A DNA stretch of 64,000 nt from Leptospira noguchii serovar Panama str. CZ214 (lineage in GTDB: Bacteria > Spirochaetota > Leptospiria > Leptospirales > Leptospiraceae). Below are positions 28,299-37,717 of this stretch, in pieces (within the stretch, counting starts at the first letter, position 1; every line of letters begins with the position of its first letter). The notes under the pieces were generated by a model. The model was not told the DNA's origin and made no database searches. It worked only from the letters and a program-made list of their open reading frames with translations. The stretch covers positions 124,001 through 188,000 of the forward strand of contig NZ_AKWY02000034.1 in NCBI RefSeq assembly GCF_000306255.2, written 5' to 3'. Made by a program: the position numbers and the translations under genes.

Positions 28299-30320
28299 AT
28301 GAAAATACTAAATTTTGAAACTACAAAAGTTGTTTATTGGTTCGGTTTACTCTGGATTGGAATTTTATTCGGGATTTTAATTTCGGCTTGTTCCGGAGAA
28401 AAAAAAGATGAGATCAGTGGTTTTGCACACGTATTGATGATTGATAATTCTTTTTCTCCTCCGATGCAGAAAATTCCAGTCGGTGGAATTGTAGAATTTA
28501 TCAATTCCGGAAACAATCCACATAACGCGATTTCAGTGGATAAAAATTGGTCTACAGAAAAGTCTTTTGGAAATATAGTCATGTCTCGAGGAACAAAAAC
28601 GAAAGTTTCTTTTCCAAAAGAAGGTGTTTTTCCTTATTTCTGTTCTTTTCATGCGACTCCAGACGGTAAAAATGGAATGGTGGGAGATATTGTAGTAGGA
28701 AACGTTCCTTATAACCCCGCCGCAAAATCCGGGAAATCTTGGAAAAATGTTTCTCAATTTTCTGGAACAACTCGTAAAGTTCCTTCCTCCTATCCTACGA
28801 TTCAAAATGCAGTGGATGCTTCAAATCCGGGCGATCTAGTTTTGATCAGCGAAGGTATTTATCTGGAAGAAGTTACAGTGACAACTCCTTCGATTACAAT
28901 TCGAGGAGTGGACCGTAACAAAGTAATCATAGACGGCCAGTTTCAAAGGGGAAATGGGATCATGGTAGTTGCGGCGGATGGAGTTGTAATTGAAAATCTG
29001 ACGGCAAGAAACGCCACGTTAAACGGCTTTTATTGGACGGGTGTAAAAGGATATAGAGGTTCTTATCTCACAGCACATAACAACGGTGACTACGGAATTT
29101 ATGCGTTTGATTCTATAAACGGAGTGATCGAACATTCTTACGCTTCTGGTTCTCCCGATTCCGGAATTTATATAGGACAGTGTTATCCTTGTAAGGCGAT
29201 TATCTATGACGTAGTTTCGGAACATAACGCTTTGGGTTATTCTGGAACCAACGCGGGAGGAGAGCTCTATTTGATTGGTTCCGTTTGGAAGAATAATATC
29301 GTAGGTCTTGCACCGAATACTCTGGATAGGGAATTACTTCCTCCAGAAAGAGAAAGTACAATTCTAGGAAACTTAGTTTATAACAACAATAATCCTAAGG
29401 CGCCGATTGCAGCTTTAGAATATCCTTCTTTTGGAAATGGGATTTTGATCGCGGGAGGTCTTTCTAATGTGATCCGAAAGAATGTAGTTATTGAACACCA
29501 AAACAATGGAATTGTAATTCTTCCTAACTTGGACGAAAACTTTTGGCTTTCACATAACAACGTAGTTCAAGATAATATAGTTTATAACTCAGGAAGAGCG
29601 GATATTACTTTGGTAGGTCCGATGAGTACTGGTAACTGTTTTTCCGGTAACCAATATAGAACCGAACTTCCAGCGTTTTTAGAAAAATGGAACGGCTGTG
29701 GTTCGCTGATACGGCTTCCGATGGGAGGAGATCTTTCTATGATGCTCGGTGCTCTGGGTTTGATGGTCCAGGCTTCCGGTGGAAGGTTCCCTTCTGGAAA
29801 TTATAAAGAACAACCCATTCCAGTTCCACAAATGAATATGCCCTTAGGAAGTGCGGCTCCCGTAAAACCTGCGTTAACCGCATTTGAAGATTTTAATCTG
29901 GATTTAAATCAAGTGAAACTTCCTAAAGAAGCGGAAGAGATATTAAAAACGATTCCTAGAAAACCGGCACCTACTACAGGTGCAATTACTCTCGTAAAGC
30001 CGATTGGTCTTTTTCCGTTTTTCTATCATTGGTTGGGATTTTTACTTCCGTTTGCAATTTATATCTGTTGGACTTCTATGTCTTTGTTGGATCTGAAAGA
30101 TAGAACGGATTTAGAATTAAACGGAAAGCTCTATTGGATAATAGCGATCCTTTTTGTTCCGATTTTAAGCCCTGCGATTTATCTGGTTGTAGGCGGAAAT
30201 AAATATCCGAACTGGTTTCGAAGAACTTTGGTTTGGGGTGGATTGATTGTATTCTTCTTGCTTTTGGCTTATACTGGAATCTCTTTGATGAACGGAGTCG
30301 GAACCAAAACGATCAGTTAA
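28299..30320 (+). CDS. Lipoprotein fusing cupredoxin, NosD-like beta-helix and membrane domain
   Basis: About 673 residues from the ATG at 28299, which follows AGGGGGG. The signal ends in LISAC, Cys31. Residues 40-135 are a plastocyanin-like domain with candidate copper ligands H75 (NNPHNA), C115, H118 and M127 (CSFHATPDGKNGM). Residues 155-490 are a right-handed parallel beta-helix like the CASH domain of NosD: TIQNAVDASNPGDLVLISEG, then SITIRGVDRNKVIIDG and repeated GI/NN turns. After a proline-rich linker come three spans near residues 580-670. I know of no named family with this architecture. It heads a copper-related block. Confidence 0.8.
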   Translation: MKILNFETTKVVYWFGLLWIGILFGILISACSGEKKDEISGFAHVLMIDNSFSPPMQKIPVGGIVEFINSGNNPHNAISVDKNWSTEKSFGNIVMSRGTKTKVSFPKEGVFPYFCSFHATPDGKNGMVGDIVVGNVPYNPAAKSGKSWKNVSQFSGTTRKVPSSYPTIQNAVDASNPGDLVLISEGIYLEEVTVTTPSITIRGVDRNKVIIDGQFQRGNGIMVVAADGVVIENLTARNATLNGFYWTGVKGYRGSYLTAHNNGDYGIYAFDSINGVIEHSYASGSPDSGIYIGQCYPCKAIIYDVVSEHNALGYSGTNAGGELYLIGSVWKNNIVGLAPNTLDRELLPPERESTILGNLVYNNNNPKAPIAALEYPSFGNGILIAGGLSNVIRKNVVIEHQNNGIVILPNLDENFWLSHNNVVQDNIVYNSGRADITLVGPMSTGNCFSGNQYRTELPAFLEKWNGCGSLIRLPMGGDLSMMLGALGLMVQASGGRFPSGNYKEQPIPVPQMNMPLGSAAPVKPALTAFEDFNLDLNQVKLPKEAEEILKTIPRKPAPTTGAITLVKPIGLFPFFYHWLGFLLPFAIYICWTSMSLLDLKDRTDLELNGKLYWIIAILFVPILSPAIYLVVGGNKYPNWFRRTLVWGGLIVFFLLLAYTGISLMNGVGTKTIS

Positions 30321-30359
30321 GTATTTTAAAATATTCAGAAATAATTATAGGAGAACATT

Positions 30360-30671
30360 ATGGAACAAACTATAGGCGGACCTGGATTTTTTGCTTTGTT
30401 ATTCAACTTTTACGGGTATTACTTTCCGTTTATACTCTACACACTTCTGGCGCCTTTGGCTCTTTCGGATTTAGTAAAAAGAGAGGATGTAGATTCCAAA
30501 ATTGGTTCTATCTGGACTGGTGCCATTCTTTTGATACCAATTTTAGGGGCGGGCGCCTATCTCGTTGCGGGTGGATCTAAAATTCCTTCTTGGTTAAAAA
30601 ACATACTCGTTTATGGAGGAGTTGGAATTTTAGTGCTGATTATTTTAGTCACTTCGGTTGCTAAATTTTAA
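30360..30671 (+). CDS. Small three-span membrane protein, paralogue of the preceding C-terminus
   Basis: One hundred and three residues with three hydrophobic spans. The sequence FYGYYFPFILYTLLAPLALSDL..IWTGAILLIPILGAGAYLVAGG.KIPSWLKNILVYGG matches, block by block, the C-terminal membrane part of the upstream gene (FYHWLGFLLPFAIYICW..YWIIAILFVPILSPAIYLVVGGNKYPNWFRRTLVWGG). The pattern resembles PLDc_N-type membrane modules. AGGAG at 30349-30353 precedes the ATG by seven bases. A partner for the cupredoxin or oxidase is inference. Confidence 0.75.
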   Translation: MEQTIGGPGFFALLFNFYGYYFPFILYTLLAPLALSDLVKREDVDSKIGSIWTGAILLIPILGAGAYLVAGGSKIPSWLKNILVYGGVGILVLIILVTSVAKF

Positions 30672-31695
30672 AAAGAAGTTGAATCGTAAACAGTTTCTCA
30701 AGTGGATCGGAATCGGAGGTGCTGGTTTAGCCGCCGGAGCAGGAATTAGTTCTATCGGAGACGACGAAAAGAGTGGTCTACTTTGTAAAATACGACCTGG
30801 AATCGTAGGAGTTAATAAAGAAACTTCCATCCCTGGAAATCCGGGGAATAATTCTTACGGGAGTATGGTACATCCTCCCTTTCATATTGATCCCACCTTT
30901 TTAAACCGGATGGATTTGAAGAATCTAGAAATTTCTTCTTCGGGACCGATTTTAAAACAACACATTAGCATTGTAGAAATTCCTTTGACGGTTGCACACA
31001 ATACTGTGGTCAAGGCTTGGACTTTTAACGGAATGGTTCCCGGTCCAGTGATCCGAGCCAAATTGGGACAGAGGATGGAAATCACTCTTAGAAACGATTC
31101 TGAACATCCACATTCAATCCACTTTCACGGAAGTCACGACCCAAACGAAGACGGCTGGGAACCTGTCGTTATTGGTGGTGAAAAAATGTATCAATTGACT
31201 GCGGGTCCGATTGGATTTCATCCATATCATTGTCACGTTCCTCCATTGGCTAGTCATATGGCAAAAGGTCTTTATGGAGGTTTGATCGTGGATCCTCCCG
31301 GAGGGCGTCCGCCTGCACACGAATTTATGTTGATCCTTTCTGGATGGGATTTAGAAGACAAAGGGAAGAATGATCTTTTTTGTTGGAACGGGATGGCTGG
31401 TTTTTACGATCGATACCCAATCAAGGTTCCGGTTGGTCAAAAGGTGCGTCTTTATATCGCAAACATGTGTGAATACGAACCGGTTGCATCTTTTCATTTA
31501 CACGCTCAGACATTTGACGTGTTTCGAACTGGAACCAGGCTCGTTCCAGACGATCATACAGACGTGGTCACTCTGGGACAAACAGAAAGGGTGATTTTAG
31601 AATTTACTCTTCCTAAAAGAGGAAGGTATATGTTTCATCCTCATCAAACAAAAATGGCGGAGAAGGGTGCAATGGGCTGGATCGTTGCGGTGTAG
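30658..31695 (+). CDS. Two-domain multicopper oxidase
   Basis: A 345-residue exported copper enzyme. The N-terminus NRKQFLKWIGIGGAGLAAGAG resembles a Tat signal, with RK in place of RR. Copper motifs are HPHSIHFHG at residues 150-158, GFHPYHCHVPPLASH at 187-200 and, in the second domain, SFHLHAQTFDVF (279-290) and MFHPHQTKM (325-333). H152/C192/H200 suggest a type 1 site in domain 1, with Leu where nitrite reductases have Met; HFH and HCH suit a type 2 or trinuclear site. So it may be a laccase-like oxidase or a nitrite-reductase relative. The start is unclear: TTG at 30658 overlaps the upstream gene, TTG at 30679 is the alternative. Confidence 0.85.
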   Translation: MLNFKKKLNRKQFLKWIGIGGAGLAAGAGISSIGDDEKSGLLCKIRPGIVGVNKETSIPGNPGNNSYGSMVHPPFHIDPTFLNRMDLKNLEISSSGPILKQHISIVEIPLTVAHNTVVKAWTFNGMVPGPVIRAKLGQRMEITLRNDSEHPHSIHFHGSHDPNEDGWEPVVIGGEKMYQLTAGPIGFHPYHCHVPPLASHMAKGLYGGLIVDPPGGRPPAHEFMLILSGWDLEDKGKNDLFCWNGMAGFYDRYPIKVPVGQKVRLYIANMCEYEPVASFHLHAQTFDVFRTGTRLVPDDHTDVVTLGQTERVILEFTLPKRGRYMFHPHQTKMAEKGAMGWIVAV

Positions 31696-32045
31696 CTTAA
31701 CGTAAGTAATCAATTTGAAATTCTAAGAACTCAACAAAAAGTTTTTTGAATAGAGTTTTCGAAAAAATCCATATCTATAAAAGATTTTCTCGATTCGTTT
31801 TAATGAAAAAAACGGAAGAAAATTAATTGTTCAACAATTCTAATGTAGATCTATATAGATGGTATTGATTATGCAAAGTTTTAGATTGAAAGCGGTTGAT
31901 GTTTATTTTTTATACGAATTCAAGTTATTCATAATTATATAATAAAGTACCTAATATTTTGCATGGAATCAGTGTTTTGTGATAAAATTAACGGTACTCA
32001 ATTTTATAGAGATCAGTAATATAATAGCGTATCTAGGTGAAAGTT
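31696..32045. other. AT-rich gap between oxidase and SCO genes
   Basis: About 350 bases, mostly A and T. A short block at 31982-32019 (AAAATTAACGGTACTC followed by TATAGAGATCAGTA) resembles 13382-13413 downstream of fbaB. A separate promoter for the SCO gene is likely because the gap is long. No gene seen. Confidence 0.4.
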
Positions 32046-32642
32046 TTGAAAGAAAGAATTCTTTTTGTAGTAGTGTTATTTTTTGGAATCGGTCTAGGTT
32101 TTTTTGGTTGGAAAGTATGGAAATCTAGATTGGCTATAATTCAAGAACCTATTTTTGTAGAAGAATGGTCTAAGGTTACTTTGAAGAATACTCAAAACCT
32201 TGAAATTCCTTTAAACCAAATTCCAGGCAAACTCAAACTAGTCTATTTTGGATTTTCACATTGTCCGGATATGTGTCCAAGAGCATTGATAGATATGTCT
32301 TTGGCTGTTAAAGAACTAGGAGACGAGGGTAAAAATTTGACTCCAGTATTTATCAGTGTAGATCCAGAAAGAGATTCACCGTCGCTACTTGCAAAATATG
32401 TAAAACAGTTTCCCGAAGGCAAGCTTGTCGCTTTAACGGGTGAAAAATTGAAACTAGATTCTTTGCAGAATGCGTTTGGAGTTGTGTCTAAAAAGGTCAA
32501 TACACCTCAATTGGAGGGAGGGTATACGGTGGATCACACTGTTTTTATTTATGTTTTAGACGCTCAAAGTAGGATTCTAATGACCTTTCCGGGAGGGATG
32601 GATGGAAAGGCAATCGCGAAAGAAATTAGACGTTTTCTTTAA
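32046..32642 (+). CDS. SCO1/SenC family copper-binding protein
   Basis: A thioredoxin-fold copper chaperone or thiol reductase that usually delivers copper to the CuA site of cytochrome oxidase or to other periplasmic copper enzymes. About 198 residues, anchored by one N-terminal span (ILFVVVLFFGIGLGFFGW). The copper motif SHCPDMCP and the partner histidine in YTVDHTVF are both present, as is FISVDPERDSP. I prefer the TTG start at 32046 because AGGTGA at 32035-32040 is correctly spaced as its ribosome site; the GTG at 32037 lies inside that site. Its place after the oxidase gene supports a copper-supply role. Confidence 0.9.
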   Translation: MKERILFVVVLFFGIGLGFFGWKVWKSRLAIIQEPIFVEEWSKVTLKNTQNLEIPLNQIPGKLKLVYFGFSHCPDMCPRALIDMSLAVKELGDEGKNLTPVFISVDPERDSPSLLAKYVKQFPEGKLVALTGEKLKLDSLQNAFGVVSKKVNTPQLEGGYTVDHTVFIYVLDAQSRILMTFPGGMDGKAIAKEIRRFL

Positions 32643-32998
32643 AGATTCAATTTTACTACTGCAATGTTTTACTTGTGATCGCTTCTTACTGTAAAACAAT
32701 CGAGAAGTATTTTATCAATTTAAAATAATACTGAACACTTTACTTCTAACTGCGCTAGGGATCGACTCGGGGTCAAGTTATTGATCTTTTCAAAATAGAT
32801 TTTATAATTGAATTATTTTTTCAATAACTTGACCGGAGAGGAGAGCCCGGCCTGCGTTTTGTACAATTTTTATTTTATTTTTCAAATGGATTTAAACGCA
32901 GGAAGCGCCCGAAATATTAATTTTTTAGAATATTAAAATCGGTCATTTAGATTTGTAAGTAACGATTTTATAGCCATTTTGGTTTGGTTAACAAGCGG
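32643..32998. other. Intergenic region with long inverted repeat
   Basis: Contains GGTCAAGTTATTGA at 32771-32784 and its exact complement TCAATAACTTGACC at 32821-32834, separated by 36 bases, followed by GAGAGCCCGGCCTGCGTTT, which resembles the GC-rich hairpin repeats elsewhere. It lies between the convergent SCO and DUF486 genes and could terminate transcription on either strand. Confidence 0.5.
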
Positions 32999-33346
32999 CT
33001 AAGAATGTGTTTTATCATAAAAAGCAAATCCTACCGCCGCCAAAATTAAAAGAAAACTTACTGCATGATTCCATTTAATTTTTTCCTTTAATACTAAGGA
33101 AGCGAATAAGATAAAAACGCTAATTGTGATGATCTCTTGTAAAATCTTGAGTTGAAACGTGCTGTAACCTTCTTCGTTATATCCGATTCGATTGGCGGGA
33201 ACCATCAGTATATATTCGAAAAGTGCAATTCCCCAACTTAAAAAAATTGTAAGGGGTAAACTCCAACCGTGAAAAAATTTTAAATGACCGTACCACGCGA
33301 AGGTCATAAAAAGATTGGAACAAATGAGTAGAAGGAAGGTTTTCAT
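32999..33346 (-). CDS. DUF486 family membrane protein
   Basis: About 115 residues from the ATG at 33346, with four membrane spans. The DUF486 pattern is clear: FMTFAWYGHLKF near residue 15, SWGIALFEYILMVPANRIGY in the middle, FQLKILQEIITISVFILFASLVLKEK and WNHAVSFLLILAAVGFAFYDK at the end. These are small DMT-like proteins of unknown substrate. The upstream in-frame start at 33388 is disfavoured because the ATG at 33346 begins right at the first span. Confidence 0.85.
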   Translation of the reverse strand: MKTFLLLICSNLFMTFAWYGHLKFFHGWSLPLTIFLSWGIALFEYILMVPANRIGYNEEGYSTFQLKILQEIITISVFILFASLVLKEKIKWNHAVSFLLILAAVGFAFYDKTHS

Positions 33347-33597
33347 AAAAGAATATGAATTTGTGGTTTCTAAGAAAGGCAATTCCAATTTAAATTTTAT
33401 CGTAGTGGATTTGTTTGATTATCTATTGTTTGTTTTTTGGAAGTATAATGATATAAGATCTTATATTCTACCGTTTTTTCTGATTTGAATTCGTATGCTT
33501 TTTGTTTTCTGGGGCTATTACTGATCTTTGTAAAATCGAGTGTTGTAAATTTTTATTATAGAGGATTGTTTGAGTGTAAAATATTGGTACTTTATTA

Positions 33598-33696
33598 GAA
33601 TGTTGAAAAATTTCATAGTAACGATCAATAAAACTGATTCAATCGACCGTTTCCATGAAACAGAAACTAAGTGGCGAATTCATTTTTCAACAACTC
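33598..33696. mobile_element. MITE-like element, copy B
   Basis: A 99-bp non-coding element with a slightly damaged left end (GAATGTTGAAAAATT) and intact right end ATTTTTCAACAACTC, flanked by TA on both sides. The interior shares TCAATCGACCGTTTCCATG with the other copies, in either orientation. Confidence 0.75.
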
Positions 33697-33791
33697 TATT
33701 CACATAGTTTTGAATGTAGACTAGAAACGGTTCAAAGTAATCTAATGTTTTTTAGATAACTTTCATTTTGAATTTATTCCCAATATATTAT

Positions 33792-34112
33792 AATGTAGGA
33801 ACTCTTACAAATCGTGGATTCACAATTAAATTTTGAAAATTCTAGGAACTACTATGAAATACAAAAAGAATCATTGTCCAACCAGATTTTTGCACAAAAC
33901 CATTGTTTTACGGCGATCATCGAAATTTAGAACCCATTTTAATGTGAGTTCAAAGAACTAATTTTCAAAAGTATAAGTTCCTACAATTTTAGAATTTGCT
34001 TGTAAAATCGCGATTTGCAGTAGTTCCCACATAATTTTATAAACAAATTAAGTTTTGCGTGAGTTCCGCATTCAATACGACAAATTCAATTGTTATAAAT
34101 TTCTATTTTTTA
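33792..34112. repeat. ~320-bp diverged repeat, copy 2
   Basis: The partner of 20291-20604, in the same orientation and alignable from end to end with many substitutions and small indels. It also carries AGTTCCTACA and AGTTCCCACA motifs in repeated positions. Non-coding. Confidence 0.8.
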
Positions 34113-34487
34113 AATTGAGGTAGTTCCCACATTTTAGGAATCGATCTATAAGGTTCAGATTTCAATTCATGGGTGGCCTCACGTTATTTAGGAAGAATCT
34201 TTTCAAAATTGCTAAACTTGAGACAAAATTTGTGGGAACTCATACTTTTTATTGTTACAAGGATGTATGAAAATGATAACCGAAATTAACCGTCGATTTT
34301 ACAAAAATATGGGAGTCCTCAAAAATTGCATCTAATTCGGAATTGTTGGCCGTTTTTAAAGGAAATTGTATATTCTAACTTTTGAAACGAATTTATGGTA
34401 ATATTATTTTCATGCGTCTTAGTAGTAAGATTTCCTGATAAGATTTAGATTCTTTGATTTGGAAAGGTCTTTCTTTCTTAATATACA

Positions 34488-34517
34488 TAAAAAAAGAACC
34501 CCAAACGATTTGGGGTT
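34488..34517 (-). terminator. Intrinsic terminator downstream of Hsp20 operon
   Basis: AACCCCAAA at 34497-34505 pairs with TTTGGGGTT at 34509-34517 around CGA. Read on the minus strand the stem is followed by CTTTTTTTATG, a good T-run, so it fits termination of the Hsp20 transcript. Confidence 0.75.
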
Positions 34518-34596
34518 TTCAGTGTTGGGTTTTAGACTAACGCGTCTTTGTTGAATGTGATTTCAATCTCTCGAATCAATCTAAAAAGTAAGTTCT

Positions 34597-34629
34597 GTCG
34601 GCGGATTTTTGGAAAATGAATCCGCCGAC
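34597..34629 (-). terminator. GC-rich hairpin just after Hsp20 stop
   Basis: GTCGGCGGATT at 34597-34607 pairs perfectly with AATCCGCCGAC at 34619-34629. It lies nine bases past the stop of the minus-strand Hsp20 gene. With no T-run next to it, it may protect the 3' end while the terminator at 34488 ends transcription. Confidence 0.5.
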
Positions 34630-34638
34630 GAACAAAGT

Positions 34639-35043
34639 TTATTCGGAACGAACCTCTATTTTTTTAGTGAGAGGTTTTTTCTTTGGAAGAGTCAGATTTA
34701 AGACTCCATTTTTATAAACCGCAGAGATACGATCCTCTTCTACAGATTCTGTAAGAGTGAAAGCTCTTCTATATTCTCCAGTACGAAACTCAGAATATCT
34801 AAGTTCTCCGGATATGTCTTTATTTGAAGTTTTTCCAGAGACGGTCAACTGGTCTTTTTCTAATTGGACTTGAACGTCTTTCTCTTTCACGCCTGGGAGG
34901 TCGGCGAGCAGATAGATATTTTCCTCATCGGAATAGATGTCCACTCTGGGAATAAGAACTCTCACTTTTTCTTTTTTGGTTTCTTCAAAAGTATGATTCT
35001 CTTGATCAGAATGATTTTTTTGATTTAAAACTGCACTGGTCAT
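34639..35043 (-). CDS. Hsp20/alpha-crystallin small heat-shock protein (second gene)
   Basis: A 134-residue holdase chaperone that binds unfolding proteins without ATP. The alpha-crystallin domain covers residues about 30-130: [38 protein letters not shown], then [17 protein letters not shown] and [16 protein letters not shown]. The N-terminal arm is short and charged, and the C-terminal KKIEVRS holds an I-x-V-like anchor. It lies 20 bases after another Hsp20 gene and the two surely form one transcript. Control by HrcA is suggested by operators upstream of the first gene. Confidence 0.93.
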   Translation of the reverse strand: MTSAVLNQKNHSDQENHTFEETKKEKVRVLIPRVDIYSDEENIYLLADLPGVKEKDVQVQLEKDQLTVSGKTSNKDISGELRYSEFRTGEYRRAFTLTESVEEDRISAVYKNGVLNLTLPKKKPLTKKIEVRSE

Positions 35044-35063
35044 TGTATTTCTCCTAATTGTTG

Positions 35064-35480
35064 TTAGTTGGTTTGAATTTGAATTTTACGTGGTTTTACA
35101 TTTTCCCGAATCGGTAGGATAAGAGTTAAAACTCCATTTTTAAATTCTGCATTTGCTTTTTCGGAATCTACTTCTGTAGGAAGTTCCAATGTCCTATGAA
35201 ATTTTCCATGGAATCTTTCTACTCGATTGGCCCCCGGATTCGTTTTTGGTTCCTTTGCAAGAGCTTCTCCATTCAGATGAAGCTGATTTCCGCTTACGGT
35301 GATTTCCAATTTTTCCGGATCGATTCCAGGAATCAGAGCCGTAATTGTAACTGAATCGTTTCCTTTGTATATATTCAAAGCGGGATAAGCACTTCCACCA
35401 TTGAGTAAAAACGGGTCCCAAAGATTGGAAAACTGATTCTGTAGCTTATGAAGGTCTTCAAAGATTCTAAATTGGTTCAT
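35064..35480 (-). CDS. Hsp20/alpha-crystallin small heat-shock protein (first gene)
   Basis: A 138-residue small heat-shock protein. The N-terminal arm [21 protein letters not shown] is amphipathic. The alpha-crystallin domain runs from about residue 30 to the end: [38 protein letters not shown], then [17 protein letters not shown] and [15 protein letters not shown], ending KPRKIQIQ (I-x-I). AGAGGAA lies about nine bases before its ATG. Two CIRCE-like operators lie 19 and 80 bases upstream. It probably forms mixed or nested oligomers with the second Hsp20 product. Confidence 0.93.
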   Translation of the reverse strand: MNQFRIFEDLHKLQNQFSNLWDPFLLNGGSAYPALNIYKGNDSVTITALIPGIDPEKLEITVSGNQLHLNGEALAKEPKTNPGANRVERFHGKFHRTLELPTEVDSEKANAEFKNGVLTLILPIRENVKPRKIQIQTN

Positions 35481-35496
35481 GATTGTTTATTCCTCT

Positions 35497-35527
<31 letters not shown>

Positions 35528-35559
35528 AGTAAAAAAAGTTCCAGCATTTTTTTAAAAAA

Positions 35560-35586
35560 TTAGCAATCTTTTTTATTAAGTGCTAA
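35560..35586. promoter_or_regulatory. CIRCE-like operator, distal
   Basis: TTAGCAATC, nine bases, AAGTGCTAA. Each half differs from the CIRCE consensus at one position, and the nine-base spacer is exact. It lies 61 bases beyond the proximal site, about six helical turns, in phase with looping or cooperative HrcA binding. Confidence 0.78.
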
Positions 35587-36292
35587 TTGATGAAAAAAAC
35601 GAGATTGGGAACCTTACTAATACGAGCTTGGTCATGATTCATTTTTCTGAAAAAAGTTGGATTTGAACTTTGCAGATCATTTCTAAAACGTGGGAACTAC
35701 CGCAAACTACGATTTTATGCATAAATTGTAAAATTGTGGGAACTCATACAATTCAAGAAAGACCACATAATATTTTTGGGAAAGGAACATTTAAGACGTT
35801 CTTTTAAGTCTTTTAAGGTTTTTTTAGCAATAGTATTAAAACGGGGGCATCTCACATAAACCCCTTTGCATTTGTGAAAATTCCCACAGATTATGTTGTA
35901 TTTACGATCATTTTTATTTTAGGAACTACGTTTTTATGAGTTTTGTCTAAAGCAATTTTTGTTAGAGAGACTTTTTAAGTGGTAGTTCCCACATTTTCAA
36001 AAAAATTCCTGTTTTTATATACAAATCAGATAGAACCTAATGCGGCAAGATGTTCGGTTGTTTTTTTAAAATATGCTCTTTCTAATTTTTTTCACTATTG
36101 ATCCTATAAAATTGAATACCATAAATTTTTATTACAAAATTCTATTACAAGTGCAAAATGCTTAAGTACTTAAGTATATAGTTCAGAGTAATTTACATTC
36201 TGATAATATTCAAAATGTTTCAAAATAAATCTACCCTGGATCAAAAAACAGAATTTGAAAGTAACTCCTTGAGAGAAACTTTTAAAAAATGA
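35587..36292. other. Intergenic region with GTGGGAACT motifs
   Basis: About 700 bases upstream of the Hsp20 operators and downstream of the SBBP gene. The motif occurs several times, for example ACGTGGGAACTACC near 35691, TTGTGGGAACTC near 35736, AATTCCCACAG near 35881 and TAGTTCCCACA near 35985. The remainder is AT-rich. No gene seen. Confidence 0.5.
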
Positions 36293-37717
36293 TTATTTAT
36301 ATTTTACAAGAAACATATCCCGTCTTCCAATAACTGGAGTCTTGTTGATTCCTCTATCTGTATTTCCGATAACGTAGAGGTTCCCCTGAGGATCAAGTCC
36401 TAATCCATTTCCGGAAATGGTTGCGCCGGGGATTCCAATCTGTTCTGTCCATAGAACTTGTCCGGAGGAGTTGTGTTTTGTAATAAATGCGTCTTGAACT
36501 CCTAAAGAATCATCTCCTCCGTCTAAGATATTTCCATTTGTATATCCCGTAGTAAAAACATTTCCGTGTATATCGGTTATGATTGAGAGTATTACAGCAT
36601 GTTTTTGAGGAACGCTGCTTGTTGGTCCGAATTGTTGAATCCATTCTAAGGTGCCAAGTGAATCGTATTTAGCTATGGTTCCGAGCCAACTCGTCCCGCC
36701 TAGTTGCTGATTAAAACGACCATTACTCGTTCCACCTACAAAAACATTTCCAGATAAATCCACAGTTATGGATGCGTTATCTAGGGATTTAGAAACAGTG
36801 CCGAGCTGGGCAAAAAATTGACGATTCCCTTGAGAATCATATTTGAAAATAAAAATGTCATTTTGTCCAATTGCGGGTTTCTTGTTATTTTTAAAGTCTG
36901 CATCAGTGATTCCGGTTACATAAATCATATTTGTTGTTTTGTCGAAAGTGAGTCCCGTCGGAAAACTTTGTGCTTGTGGAAATGCAATTTGTTTAGCCCA
37001 TTCTTCATTTCCGTCAACATTACTAAACTTGGCGATAAATCCATTGGCTCCACTTTTAGTGCCTCCATAAGGTCCGGTCGATCTTCCGGTTATGTAAACG
37101 TTTTCAAGCGAGTCTAATATGATCTTTGCAGGCGAAAGCGCGCTATTAGCAAAACCTTTTTGTATTCCCCAAAGTTCATTTCCATCTGGATCTAGTTTGA
37201 TTAGAAATATATCAGTCGCTCCAAAGAGTTGAATGCCTCTAAAATGATTTTTAGTATTGCCAGTTATATATATGTTTCCGTTTGAGTCGACTGCAATGTC
37301 TTGCACTTCTAAACTTACTCCTGCATTTCCAATTTGACGAGTACTATTTCCAATTGGGTTCATTTGAGAATCATATCTTCCAAAAATTAAGTCTTGAATT
37401 CCAACGGATGTAGCATTATAAACCCCTCCGGTTGTTTCTCCCGTAATATAGATAGAACTTCTTGCGCCCACGATTAAATTTTTGCCGCTAGTGTGTGCGT
37501 TAGGCGCTCCGAGTAGTAAAGTCTTTTTTAATATTATATTGTTCGAATCTGGATAGGTAATTGTATCGAATAAGTCTTCGTTGTCTATGATTTCTTCGAT
37601 TTTATCACGAATGAGCAGTTGTATCCAAAGATCGTTTGGTCCGGGGTCTGGCACGCCCACTACTTTAGCGGTGCACATTGGAAAGAATATAAATAAAAGA
37701 AAGTAAAACTGTTTCAT
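36293..37717 (-). CDS. SBBP-repeat lipoprotein, beta-propeller-like (paralogue 2)
   Basis: A 474-residue exported protein whose signal ends in FFPMC, a likely spirochaete lipobox (Cys15). The mature part contains at least six SBBP-type repeats of about 50-60 residues, each with a DxxGNxYxTG or GNVFVGG core: DSNGNIYITGNTK, DSLENVYITGRS, TTNMIYVTGITD, DLSGNVFVGGTSN, DIHGNVFTTGYTN and DPQGNLYVIGNTD. Such repeats build beta-propellers. A surface location is likely from the lipid anchor; the ligand is unknown. It is a close paralogue of the gene at 38433-39863, probably from tandem duplication. Confidence 0.85.
   Translation of the reverse strand: MKQFYFLLFIFFPMCTAKVVGVPDPGPNDLWIQLLIRDKIEEIIDNEDLFDTITYPDSNNIILKKTLLLGAPNAHTSGKNLIVGARSSIYITGETTGGVYNATSVGIQDLIFGRYDSQMNPIGNSTRQIGNAGVSLEVQDIAVDSNGNIYITGNTKNHFRGIQLFGATDIFLIKLDPDGNELWGIQKGFANSALSPAKIILDSLENVYITGRSTGPYGGTKSGANGFIAKFSNVDGNEEWAKQIAFPQAQSFPTGLTFDKTTNMIYVTGITDADFKNNKKPAIGQNDIFIFKYDSQGNRQFFAQLGTVSKSLDNASITVDLSGNVFVGGTSNGRFNQQLGGTSWLGTIAKYDSLGTLEWIQQFGPTSSVPQKHAVILSIITDIHGNVFTTGYTNGNILDGGDDSLGVQDAFITKHNSSGQVLWTEQIGIPGATISGNGLGLDPQGNLYVIGNTDRGINKTPVIGRRDMFLVKYK

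Larger units (their letters stand above)
33347..34638. other. 1.3-kb repeat-rich intergenic region
   Basis: Between the DUF486 and Hsp20 genes, both on the minus strand. It holds MITE copy B (33598-33696), the second ~320-bp diverged repeat (33792-34112), more AGTTCCCACA motifs to about 34250, a terminator (34488-34517) and a hairpin after the Hsp20 stop. No protein-coding gene was found. Confidence 0.6.
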
